Source: Lachnospiraceae bacterium | GTDB taxonomy: Bacteria; Bacillota; Clostridia; Lachnospirales; Lachnospiraceae | DNA length: 55,828 nt | Reading direction: 5' to 3' | Assembly (NCBI GenBank): GCA_028696165.1 | Contig: JAQVHQ010000020.1 | Span: 1-55,828, forward strand | In this document: positions 45,025-53,523 of the stretch, one piece after another | How the letters are laid out: each line of letters opens with the position of its first letter | Numbering within the stretch: position 1 is the stretch's first letter | The notes under the pieces: generated by a model | What the model saw: only the letters and a program-made list of their open reading frames with translations | The model's database searches: none | What the model was told of the DNA's origin: nothing | Position numbers and translations under genes: made by a program

Positions 45025-46587
45025 ATGGAATTGCAGTTTCAAGAATTGCATTTGTTAAAAAAAGGAGAGATGGCAACCAGTCAGATTACCATGGATGAAG
45101 ATGTGATTGTGCCGGATAAAAAGCCGGATGTAGGGCGATTGATTCAGGAAAAGGGTGAACTTCAGATAGACGAGACCAGAGCACAAGACGGATATGTGCA
45201 GATAAAAGGACAGTTTCTATATAAGCTCTTATATGTATCGGAAGATCCGGAGAAAAAGGTTGTCCAGATGGATGGCGCAGTTCCGTTTTCAGAACGTTTA
45301 AATTTAAAAAATGCAAAAAATCAGGATAAAGTCTGTCTGTTGTGGGACATCGAAGATCTAACGGTCACACTTCTAAACAGCCGTAAATTAAATTTGAAAT
45401 CAGTGATAACATTTCAGGCGTATATGGAGTCGGTAAAGACATTGCAGATACCGGTGGACTTAAAAGATGGAGGAGACATTTCCAGAAAAAAGAAGGAACT
45501 CTCGGCCTTGGATCTTCAGTTACATAGAAGGGATATGCTGCGTATCAGGGAAGAGTTACCGCTGCCTTCTAATAAACCCAATATACAGACAATCCTGTGG
45601 GAAGATGTAGAACTGCGTGGATTAGATATCCGGGAAGAAAAAGGAAAAATTAATATTCGAGGGGAACTATTCCTGTTTTTGCTCTATGATGGGGAAGAAG
45701 GGGATAACCTGCTCCAGTGGATGGAACAGTCAATTCCATTCCAACAGACGGTAGAATGTCCGGAGTGTGAAGACGGCATGATTTCTAATATGGACTTTCG
45801 GATTATTTCAAAAAAAGTTCAGGTGAAACCGGATTCGGATGGGGAAGAGCGGATATTGCAAAGTGACATCCATGCGGAACTGAATATGAATCTGTATAAA
45901 GAAAAACAGATGGGATTACTTTTAGATGTATATACACCACTGGTGGATTGTGAGCCAGTGTCATCGCCGGAACAGATACAGAAATTATTGATGAAGAATT
46001 ATTCGAAATGCAGAATTAATGAGAGAATTCCTATGGATTCCGACGCAGGTAAGGTACTGCAGGTCTGTCATAGTGAAGGTAATGTCAAGATAGATCAGAC
46101 GGCACTGGTGGAAGAGGGGATTTTGGTAGAGGGAGCTGTGGAGATACGTATTCTCTACATTATCAGTGATGATAATATGCCATTTTACTCCATGAAGGCA
46201 GCAGTACCATTTTCTCATGTAATCGAATCGCAAGGCGGGAGAAAGCATGCGCAGTACGAATTGCAGACGGATTTGGAGCAATTGTCTTTAAGTATGCCTG
46301 ACAGCAGTCAGGTCGAAGTGAAGATGGTGGTAAATCTAAATGCCATTGTATTAGAAAATCAGGAAGAGAATATAATAACCGATATACAGGAACACGAATT
46401 AGAGGAGAAAAAAATCCAGGAAATGCCGGGAGTGGTGGGATATCGGGTACAGCCGGAAGATACCTTATGGGACATAGCAAAAAAATTTTATACTACGATG
46501 GATTCCATTCGTGAATTAAATGATTTAAGTCAGGATGAGCCAGAACCTTATGATACCTTACTGATTGTGAAAAAAGTGGAGGGCTAG
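45025..46587 (+). CDS. SPOCS (DUF3794) and LysM protein, spore-envelope type
   Basis: A 520-residue protein. Repeats of the SPOCS/DUF3794 domain (PF12673) fill residues about 25-440, with the typical VQIKGQFLYKLLYVSEDP and VEGAVEIRILYIISDDN segments. A LysM domain follows at about 465-517 (YRVQPEDTLWDIAKKFYTTMDSIRELN). This layout resembles SafA/SpoVID-type spore coat or cortex assembly proteins: LysM binds peptidoglycan, SPOCS binds coat partners. ATG 45025 is preferred, as GAGGAGGG (45012-45019) precedes it; a longer frame reaches back into the PrcB-like gene. Confidence 0.8.
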   Translation: MELQFQELHLLKKGEMATSQITMDEDVIVPDKKPDVGRLIQEKGELQIDETRAQDGYVQIKGQFLYKLLYVSEDPEKKVVQMDGAVPFSERLNLKNAKNQDKVCLLWDIEDLTVTLLNSRKLNLKSVITFQAYMESVKTLQIPVDLKDGGDISRKKKELSALDLQLHRRDMLRIREELPLPSNKPNIQTILWEDVELRGLDIREEKGKINIRGELFLFLLYDGEEGDNLLQWMEQSIPFQQTVECPECEDGMISNMDFRIISKKVQVKPDSDGEERILQSDIHAELNMNLYKEKQMGLLLDVYTPLVDCEPVSSPEQIQKLLMKNYSKCRINERIPMDSDAGKVLQVCHSEGNVKIDQTALVEEGILVEGAVEIRILYIISDDNMPFYSMKAAVPFSHVIESQGGRKHAQYELQTDLEQLSLSMPDSSQVEVKMVVNLNAIVLENQEENIITDIQEHELEEKKIQEMPGVVGYRVQPEDTLWDIAKKFYTTMDSIRELNDLSQDEPEPYDTLLIVKKVEG

Positions 46588-46720
46588 AAGAATATGTAAA
46601 TGTACGTTTTACAAAGGAAATATGCAGTATGTGATAGAAAGAATCAAAAGGCAGCCTTGACAAGACTAATCATTCATGACTATAATTATATTGTATACAA
46701 AGTACAAAGGGGAAAATACA

Positions 46721-47605
46721 ATGAGATTACGGGCGTTGGCAAAGATTAATTTAGGATTAGATGTGGTTTGCAAGAGACCAGACGGGTATCATGAGGTTCG
46801 TATGATTATGCAGACGATTAATATGTATGATCAGCTGGATATGGAGAAGGCAGCTGAACCGGGAATTCGCATGAAAACCAATCTGGCTTATGTTCCGGTA
46901 AATGAAAATAATCTGGTATACCGGGCGGCAGATTTGCTTATGAAAGAATTCCAAATATCAGATGGTTTGGAAATTAATTTAAAGAAAGTAATACCGGTTG
47001 CAGCAGGGATGGCAGGCGGAAGTTCAGATGCAGCGGCAGCATTAATTGGCGTTAATCGTATGTTCAGGCTGGGTTTATCCCAGAAAGATCTGATGGAGAG
47101 AGGCGTGACAATTGGTGCTGATGTTCCTTACTGCATCATGCGAGGAACGGCTCTGGCGGAGGGAATCGGCGAGAAACTTACGGCGCTTAATCCCATGCCA
47201 AAGTGTTATATTCTAATTGCAAAACCGGGAATCAGTGTTTCTACTAAGTTTGTGTATGGAGCATTGGATGCAAATCATCTGACACATCATCCGGATATTG
47301 ACGGTATGATAAAAGCCATAGATGAACAGAATCTGGAAGGAATTGCCGGATGTATGGAAAACGTATTAGAGACTGTCACCGTAGAAAAATATCCGGTTAT
47401 TCAGACTATCAAAGACATGATGATGGCAGATGGTGCTATGAATGCCATGATGAGCGGAAGCGGACCTACGGTATTTGGAATATTTGATGATAAAGAAACT
47501 GCCGAGAAGGCAGCTGACCATTTGCGAAAAGATTCACATGCAAAACAGGTCTTTTTGACAACACCGTTTAATAAAAAAACAGGAGGAAGAACCAATGACA
47601 AGTGA
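46721..47605 (+). CDS. ispE: 4-diphosphocytidyl-2-C-methyl-D-erythritol kinase
   Basis: A 294-residue GHMP kinase of the MEP isoprenoid pathway. Motifs: RALAKINLGLDVV at the start, the ATP loop PVAAGMAGGSSDAAA, and the C-terminal MSGSGPTVFGIF. It phosphorylates CDP-ME. ATG 46721 is chosen because AAAGGGGA precedes it; the longer frame from 46676 has no ribosome site. The stop overlaps the following GntR gene by 11 nt. Confidence 0.95.
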   Translation: MRLRALAKINLGLDVVCKRPDGYHEVRMIMQTINMYDQLDMEKAAEPGIRMKTNLAYVPVNENNLVYRAADLLMKEFQISDGLEINLKKVIPVAAGMAGGSSDAAAALIGVNRMFRLGLSQKDLMERGVTIGADVPYCIMRGTALAEGIGEKLTALNPMPKCYILIAKPGISVSTKFVYGALDANHLTHHPDIDGMIKAIDEQNLEGIAGCMENVLETVTVEKYPVIQTIKDMMMADGAMNAMMSGSGPTVFGIFDDKETAEKAADHLRKDSHAKQVFLTTPFNKKTGGRTNDK

Positions 47606-48269
47606 ATTTGAATTCAGTATGAATGAATATCTGCCTCTGAGAGATGTAGTTTTCGACACACTGCGTAAAGCGATTTTAAAAGGTGAATTGAAGCCGGGAG
47701 AACGTCTGATGGAATTGTCATTGGCTAATCGTCTTGGTGTAAGCCGTACTCCTATCAGGGAAGCAATCCGTAAGTTGGAGTTGGAAGGTCTGGTAATCAT
47801 GATTCCCAGAAAGGGCGCTCAGGTTGCAAAGATTACAGAAAAAGATTTAAATGATGTGCTGGAAGTGCGCCGCGGATTAGAAGAGCTGGCTATCAAGATG
47901 GCCTGTGAGCGAATCACTCATGAACAGCTGGTACAGTTAAAACTGGCGTCTCGAACTTTTGAAAAATCTATGGTTAAGAACGATATTACGGCATTGGCAC
48001 AAGCGGATGTAGATTTTCATGACATTATATATGCAGCCACTGCAAATAATAGATTAAATCAGATTCTTAATAATCTTCGCGAGCAGATGTTTCGCTATCG
48101 TATCGAATATCTAAAGGATGAAAAGACCAGAACACAGCTGGTGAGTGAACATGATGCTATTTGTAAAGCTTTAGAAGCACATGACTATAAGAAAGCTCAT
48201 GATGCGGTATGCCTGCATATTGATAATCAGCAGCACGCTATTATGCTGAGTATTCAGACAGAGCAATAA
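47595..48269 (+). CDS. GntR family regulator (FCD type)
   Basis: A 224-residue FadR-subfamily regulator. Residues 15-80 are the winged helix (GELKPGERLMELSLANRLGVSRTPIREAI); the rest is an all-helical FCD ligand domain with metal-site candidates (DVDFHDIIY, SEHDAI, VCLHI). The ligand is unknown. The ATG overlaps the end of ispE, with AGGAGGAAG inside ispE as its ribosome site, so it is co-transcribed with ispE. Confidence 0.85.
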   Translation: MTSEFEFSMNEYLPLRDVVFDTLRKAILKGELKPGERLMELSLANRLGVSRTPIREAIRKLELEGLVIMIPRKGAQVAKITEKDLNDVLEVRRGLEELAIKMACERITHEQLVQLKLASRTFEKSMVKNDITALAQADVDFHDIIYAATANNRLNQILNNLREQMFRYRIEYLKDEKTRTQLVSEHDAICKALEAHDYKKAHDAVCLHIDNQQHAIMLSIQTEQ

Positions 48270-48337
48270 ATATATTTTGAACTTTTGAATGAAAAGAAAA
48301 CATGTGGAAATACTCCAACTAACAGGAGGATTTTCAT

Positions 48338-49024
48338 ATGTTTTTTTTATTTCTTTCAAAATGTGTCAAAAAAGTAAAGACTCATATCGGACTTACGGCA
48401 TTTATAACAGCATTGGCAGTAAGTTCCTTACAGGCAGTATTGCAGAAACCAACACCATTGGAACTGCAGCAGGGAATTGCAGATAAAGTACTACGTTTTC
48501 ATGTGCTTGCAAATAGTGATCTGCCTGAAGATCAGCAGTTGAAATTAAATGTGAGAGATGAGGTGTTACAATATCTGAATAAATCCATGCCGCAGCAGGG
48601 GGATTTAGACAGTACAACAGCATGGATTGCAGCACATACAGAAGATATAACCGATGTGGCTTGTGAGACTTTATTACAGTCCGGCGTAGAGCAGTCTGTT
48701 AGGGTGGGAATAGAAGAAACATATTTCCCGGACAGACAGTATGGGAAATATGTTTTTCCGGCAGGATTTTACCGGGCACTCCGGGTACAGATTGGTAAAG
48801 CCAGAGGACACAACTGGTGGTGCGTGATTTATCCGGAGATGTGTTTTACAGATGTTACATGTGAAGAAGTGGAAACGGAAACAGATAAGATAGAACCTGA
48901 TGCAGAACATAACGCAGAAAAGGAAAAAACAACGGACCGGCTGCATAACATTCTGACAGAGGAGGAATATGATTGGGTTACCCAGGAAGAACCATTGGAA
49001 ATAAAATTCAAATTTGGGAACTAG
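48338..49024 (+). CDS. spoIIR: Stage II sporulation protein R
   Basis: A 228-residue SpoIIR homologue: an N-terminal membrane or signal helix, then VLRFHVLANSDLPEDQQLKLNVRDEVL, which is diagnostic, and YPDRQ..GKYVFPAGFYRALRVQIGKARGHNWWCVIYP. It is secreted by the forespore and triggers processing of pro-sigmaE in the mother cell. AGGAGG precedes the ATG. A sigmaF-like -10 GGAAATACT lies at 48306-48314, though no good -35 was found. It shows the organism can or once could sporulate. Confidence 0.92.
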   Translation: MFFLFLSKCVKKVKTHIGLTAFITALAVSSLQAVLQKPTPLELQQGIADKVLRFHVLANSDLPEDQQLKLNVRDEVLQYLNKSMPQQGDLDSTTAWIAAHTEDITDVACETLLQSGVEQSVRVGIEETYFPDRQYGKYVFPAGFYRALRVQIGKARGHNWWCVIYPEMCFTDVTCEEVETETDKIEPDAEHNAEKEKTTDRLHNILTEEEYDWVTQEEPLEIKFKFGN

Positions 49025-49100
49025 AAAAAGTGTTAACAAATATGAACGTTGTTATAACTGAGGAAAAGGGACAATTTAAGGTGGAAGCTCAGATGTAGGT

Positions 49101-49115
49101 GTCAGCATAGCTGAC
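49101..49115. repeat. 15-bp palindrome GTCAGCATAGCTGAC, copy 2
   Basis: Identical to 27378-27392 and again in an intergenic gap, here between spoIIR and murI. The flanks do not match beyond the palindrome. Confidence 0.6.
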
Positions 49116-49252
49116 AGGACGACTTACGCATTACTAGAGTGGGAAGATATAAATCGGGGTTGAATTATAGGTTCATAAAGGGTAGAATAAAAACACATAA
49201 CATAAAAAGGAAAACTTTATTTCCTAAAATTATAATAAATTGGAGAAAATTT

Positions 49253-50074
49253 ATGAATAGTATAAAAAATGCACCTATCGGTGTATTTGATTCAGGAGTT
49301 GGCGGACTGACGGTTGCCAGAGAAATTATGCGTAATCTTCCTATGGAGAGAATTGTATATTTTGGTGATACAGCCCGCGTTCCATATGGAAGTAAATCAA
49401 AGGATACCATAATCAGATATTCCCGCCAGATTATACGTTTTTTAAAAACACAGGATGTAAAAGCAATTGTGATAGCCTGTAATACAGCCAGTGCACTTGC
49501 CTTAGAAGAAGTGAAAAAGGAACTTGATATTCCGATTATCGGAGTGGTTAAACCAGGAGCCAAGGTGGCGGCAGAGACTACCCGGAATAAACGAATCGGA
49601 GTGATTGGAACAGCAGCAACAGCAGGAAGTCACCTGTACAGAGAACTTATCTGTTCCATAAATCCAGAGATAACAGTTATAGAGAAGGCTTGTTCGCTGC
49701 TCTGTCCACTGGTGGAAGAAGGATGGCTGAAGGATGAAATCACGGAGAGTGTTATCCGCAGGTATCTGGAGGATCTTATGGAAGAGTCTATTGATACTTT
49801 AATCTTGGGGTGTACTCATTATCCGCTGCTTCGCTCTACTTTCAGTAAAATAGTAGGCGAGCATGTAAATCTGGTTAATCCGGCATATGAAACTGCACAG
49901 GAATTGAAACGTCTGTTAGACAGAGAACATTTAGCCAGTGAAGGAACTGTGGAGGAAGAGTTTCCTTATCGGTTCTATGTGAGTGATGCGGCTGAGCGGT
50001 TTACGGATTTTGCCAATTCAATTCTCCCATATGACGTACGAATTACAAAACAGATTCCTATCGAAGAATATTGA
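49253..50074 (+). CDS. murI: Glutamate racemase
   Basis: A 273-residue racemase giving D-glutamate for peptidoglycan. The two catalytic cysteines are in VIACNTASA and LGCTHYPLL; the N-terminal IGVFDSGVGGLTVA and the PYGSKS loop are typical. ATG 49253 is chosen because GGAG lies 8 nt before it; the longer frame from 49139 has no site. The gap before it (49025-49252) holds only the short palindrome. Confidence 0.95.
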   Translation: MNSIKNAPIGVFDSGVGGLTVAREIMRNLPMERIVYFGDTARVPYGSKSKDTIIRYSRQIIRFLKTQDVKAIVIACNTASALALEEVKKELDIPIIGVVKPGAKVAAETTRNKRIGVIGTAATAGSHLYRELICSINPEITVIEKACSLLCPLVEEGWLKDEITESVIRRYLEDLMEESIDTLILGCTHYPLLRSTFSKIVGEHVNLVNPAYETAQELKRLLDREHLASEGTVEEEFPYRFYVSDAAERFTDFANSILPYDVRITKQIPIEEY

Positions 50075-50166
50075 TTAAAAAATTAAGCAACATGGAAATT
50101 AATATAACAGGATATATTCAATTACGCCAAGTTGTAATAGAGTATACATAGAATAGAAAGGGTATT

Positions 50167-50613
50167 ATGACCAGAGACGTAATTATTAGAATCAAAGGCC
50201 TTCAGTTTATCGAAGAAGAGGATGAACAAGAACCTGTGGAAGTGGTAACTGCAGGGGAATATTTTTGGAAAAATGGAAATCATTATCTGAAGTATGATGA
50301 GGTTTTCGAAGGTATGGATGGAGTTACGAAGAATCTGATTACCATTAAGCCAAGTACGCTTGAAGTACATAAAAAGGGTGTGGCAAATGTTAATATGATT
50401 TTTGAGGAGAATAAGAAGAATCTGACTTATTATAATACACCGTTTGGAAATATTCAGATGGGTATTGCAGCCACGAAGATAGAGACTCAGGAGGAGGAAG
50501 ATAGTTTACAGATTAATGTGGACTATGCTTTGGAATTAAATTATGAATATGTGGCTGACTGTAATATATCTATTCATGTGCAGCCAAAGTCTATGCAGTT
50601 GAATTTATCATAA
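50167..50613 (+). CDS. DUF1934 (YwiB-like) protein
   Basis: A 148-residue beta-barrel protein of the DUF1934/YwiB family, with a lipocalin-like alternation of strands (YLKYDEVFEGMDGVTKNLITI, TPFGNIQMGIAATKIE, LNYEYVADCNISIHV). Function is unknown. The gene follows murI by 92 nt with a GAAAGGG ribosome site. It ends at a bidirectional terminator. Confidence 0.8.
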   Translation: MTRDVIIRIKGLQFIEEEDEQEPVEVVTAGEYFWKNGNHYLKYDEVFEGMDGVTKNLITIKPSTLEVHKKGVANVNMIFEENKKNLTYYNTPFGNIQMGIAATKIETQEEEDSLQINVDYALELNYEYVADCNISIHVQPKSMQLNLS

Positions 50614-50653
50614 TTGCTAAACGAGAAAGGATATTTCGACTTAATAAATCAGT

Positions 50654-50707
50654 GCAAAATAAAACAGCAGTTAAATCAATTATGATTTTGCTGCTGTTTT
50701 ATTTTGC
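50654..50707. terminator. Bidirectional terminator between DUF1934 and the minus-strand gene
   Basis: A 17-bp perfect stem (50654-50670 with 50691-50707) with an inner AAATCA/TGATTT extension, and A/T-rich ends on both strands. Confidence 0.85.
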
Positions 50708-51169
50708 TTATTTTTTTGAACTGGTTGCATCCAGTGCTTTTTGTCTCATGCGTTTGAAAAATCCCTGTTTCTTTGCTGGTGCTTCGATTGGTCCTCGAAT
50801 ACCGCGAACATCAGTTATGTAGATGCCGCTTACGGTTGCTTTAACTTCCTTTTTTAAAGGAATTGTTTCGAAGACTTTTTCATCTGCAACTAAGGTCATA
50901 ATCTTTGGACCGATTTTTGCTTTTACGATGGGAAGTTTCGAGCGACGAAGCATCTTTGGTGTCTGGTCAATTACCATCTGTGGTAAACCGGATTCCTTGA
51001 TACGCATTCGCTTCTTATCGATTACTAACATGGAAACTGTCTGCTTTGCAGCTTCAATCTGCTCCTGCTGAGCATCCTGTTTTTTCTGCATTCTTCTTCC
51101 GAGGAAATATAAGACTGCCAGAACCACAATTAAAACTATTAAGATGACTAATAGTACTTTCCAAACCAT
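50708..51169 (-). CDS. Membrane-anchored protein of unknown function
   Basis: A 153-residue protein with one N-terminal membrane helix (residues 4-24), then a short coiled-coil-like stretch rich in Gln and Glu, a compact middle domain (VSMLVIDKKRMRIKESGLPQ, AKIGPKIMTLVADEKVFETIPLKKEVKATVSG) and a basic tail. I did not recognise a family. It is convergent to DUF1934. Its promoter lies in the long gap that contains the 51299-51582 inverted repeat. Confidence 0.75.
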   Translation of the reverse strand: MVWKVLLVILIVLIVVLAVLYFLGRRMQKKQDAQQEQIEAAKQTVSMLVIDKKRMRIKESGLPQMVIDQTPKMLRRSKLPIVKAKIGPKIMTLVADEKVFETIPLKKEVKATVSGIYITDVRGIRGPIEAPAKKQGFFKRMRQKALDATSSKK

Positions 51170-51298
51170 ATGTGATACCCTCCTGTGTATAATGCCTATG
51201 TAGAAATCTACACGATAAATATTGTAGCATTGTTTGTGGAAAAACGCAATTGTATTTTCGGGTTTTTTGTGAGAGGGGAAGGGTGTTGGGAGGGGGAC

Positions 51299-51582
51299 GC
51301 CTTGTCATTTCATCCCTCTGGCCGTATCCGCCTATGTCATTTCTCCTGCGAGGTCATTTCGCTGTAAGAAACTACGTGTCCAGAAGAGCCATTTCTATGG
51401 GTTCAGGCACATTCAGCGTGTATGCCGATGCATACACACTTCAGGGTGCCTTCGACAGGTGTTTTGGTAAACACCTGTCGCCCATAGAAATGACTCTTCT
51501 GGACACTAGGTTCTTATCAGCTCATTCGATCGCAGGAGAAATGACATAGGAGGATACGACCAGAGGGATGAAATGACAAGGC
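51299..51582. repeat. Giant inverted repeat with two-hairpin head (284 nt)
   Basis: Arms 51299-51401 and 51481-51582 pair at roughly 85-90%, with one loop near the middle. The 79-nt head folds into two hairpins: AGGCAC/GTGCCT (51405-51451) enclosing GTGTATGC/GCATACAC, and a perfect 12-bp CGACAGGTGTTT/AAACACCTGTCG (51453-51480). The whole forms a three-way junction. GTCATTTC occurs three times in the left arm (51304, 51336, 51353) and GAAATGAC three times in the right (51487, 51538, 51570). It lies in a divergent gap, so it is not simply a terminator. The rest of the gap (51583-51882) is G-rich, with a GTGCCGG...GGCAC-type hairpin near 51619, and shows no gene. Confidence 0.93.
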
Positions 51583-51882
51583 TGGTGATGGCGGCGGAGG
51601 GGTGGCAGTGAGGGCGCGTGCCGGAGCGGCACGGGGATTGTGGCAGACGAGAGGGTAGAAGCTTGATTTGTGGGTGGCGAGGCGGGATGGATTGGAATTA
51701 GTAAGGGTGTTTTTTCAAATTTTATTAGTGATAGCCGGATGGAAAATGCCGGATGAAAAAAAGTATGGATATGTGGGTGAGAAACTGGTATAATTGCTTT
51801 GATTGTGTGATTTTACTATTACATGTCATGTAACTGTTGTTTTGAGAGTGTGTTTTAATTTATATAGTAGGGAGTTTTGTAT

Positions 51883-53352
51883 ATGGATGAGAAGAATAAC
51901 CGAAGTTCCATGGAACAGCGCCGGATGGCGAAGGAGCGGAAAGAGCGGATAGAGAGACGGCGGAGAGCGAAGAAGAAGGCTATGATGCGCCGGATGGCTA
52001 TTTTGATTGGTTTGATTGTGTTGGTTTTGGGTTGTATTGTGGGTGTTACGGTTTCGATTGTGAGTAAGAATCGGGCGCGTAAGGCTGAGGAGAAGGCGCA
52101 GAAAGAGGCTGAGATTGTGGCGGAAGAGGCTGAGTTTGCTAAGAAGAAGGATTTGGTTGCTCAGGCGGATGCTATGGCAGCGGGGTATGATTATGATGGA
52201 GCGATTGCTTTGCTTCAGGGTGTTGAGGGTTATGATAATGAACCGGATATGATTGAGGCTATTGCGCGTTATGCGGCGGCTAAGTCTACTTTGGTGGAAG
52301 TGGATCCGGATAAGGTTACCCATGTGTTCTATCATTCACTGGTTGTAGATCCCACGAAGGGGTTTGTGGGGGAGAATGCTAATGGATTTAATGCATGGAT
52401 GACTACTTTGGATGAGTTTAATAAGATTACTCAGGAGATGTATGATAATGGATATGTTTTGATTAGATTGAGAGATCTGGTGACTCAGACTACGGATGCT
52501 GATGGGACTGTTCATTTTACAGAGAATAAGCTGATGCTTCCGGCTGACAAGAAGCCTTATGTATTATCGGTGGATGATTTGAGTTATTATCATAGTTATG
52601 AGGGACATGGTGTAGCTTCTAAATTGATTGTGGATGAAAACGGACTGCCTAAGTGTGAGTATATTGAGGATGATGGCAGTGTTTCTGTAGGAGACTATGA
52701 TGTGGTTCCAGCTATGAATACTTTCCTGGAAGCTCATCCGGATGGTGCTTATAAGGGGGCACGTGGTATGATTGCGCTGACAGGATATAATGGTGTATTT
52801 GGGTATCGTACAGATGTGGCCTATCGGGATCACACGAATCTGACGGCGGATCAGCAGGCATGGCTGGATGCAAATCCTGATTTTAACTGGGATACAGATG
52901 TGGCAGAGGCTACTAAGGTGGCAGAGGCGATAAAAGCTACAGGATGGGAATTCGCAAGTCATACCTGGGGACATCTTCGAGTTGGAAGTACGGATCTTGC
53001 TACCCTTCAGACTGATACAGATAAATGGTTTAATACAGTTTCTCCTATTGTAGGTCCGGTGGATACTATTATCTTTGCCCATGGTGAGGATTTAGGTTCC
53101 TGGAGAGATTATGATTCAACTAATGAGAAATATAACTATTTTAAGAGTAAGGGATTTAATCTCTATTGTAACGTAGACTCTTCTCAGTATTGGATTCAGA
53201 TTCGTGACGGTTACGTGCGTCAGGGGCGTCGAAATCTGGATGGATATCTGATGTATAAGAGTATGACGAAGGATGATAACCTGGAAGATTTGTTCCATGT
53301 GGAGGATGTATTTGATTCTGTAAACAGACCGACACCGGTTACATTGGAGTAA
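51883..53352 (+). CDS. Membrane-anchored polysaccharide deacetylase
   Basis: A 489-residue protein. A strongly basic N-terminus (1-35) is followed by one membrane helix (about 38-60) and a coiled-coil or Ala/Glu-rich linker. The carbohydrate esterase family 4-like domain has HVFYHSLVVDP, the catalytic pair in YVLSVDDLSYY, and the metal site EFASHTWGHL. It probably deacetylates an envelope polysaccharide such as peptidoglycan, outside the cell. ATG 51883 is chosen over TTG 51877, with AGGGAG upstream. The first 350 nt use more G-rich codons than the rest of the gene. Confidence 0.85.
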   Translation: MDEKNNRSSMEQRRMAKERKERIERRRRAKKKAMMRRMAILIGLIVLVLGCIVGVTVSIVSKNRARKAEEKAQKEAEIVAEEAEFAKKKDLVAQADAMAAGYDYDGAIALLQGVEGYDNEPDMIEAIARYAAAKSTLVEVDPDKVTHVFYHSLVVDPTKGFVGENANGFNAWMTTLDEFNKITQEMYDNGYVLIRLRDLVTQTTDADGTVHFTENKLMLPADKKPYVLSVDDLSYYHSYEGHGVASKLIVDENGLPKCEYIEDDGSVSVGDYDVVPAMNTFLEAHPDGAYKGARGMIALTGYNGVFGYRTDVAYRDHTNLTADQQAWLDANPDFNWDTDVAEATKVAEAIKATGWEFASHTWGHLRVGSTDLATLQTDTDKWFNTVSPIVGPVDTIIFAHGEDLGSWRDYDSTNEKYNYFKSKGFNLYCNVDSSQYWIQIRDGYVRQGRRNLDGYLMYKSMTKDDNLEDLFHVEDVFDSVNRPTPVTLE

Positions 53353-53523
53353 AATACTTAATAGAAAATGAAAATTGTGTGAAATAATAGGGGGAAGTCT
53401 TTCTTTTCAGCGGAATTTATGGTATAACCATTCCTAGTGTACTTTATTTTTATCTTGAAAGAGGATAAAGTGCGGAACATGAAAAGAAGGACTTTCCTTC
53501 TATATCTAGAAAAGAGGATTAAT

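Noticed and set aside
49042-49098. An 18-codon ORF starting MNVVITEEKGQFKVE after spoIIR
   Set aside because: No good ribosome site and no recognisable pattern; likely chance.
51299-51582. CRISPR-like array
   Set aside because: The repeated octamers lie inside complementary arms and not as evenly spaced direct repeats with unique spacers.
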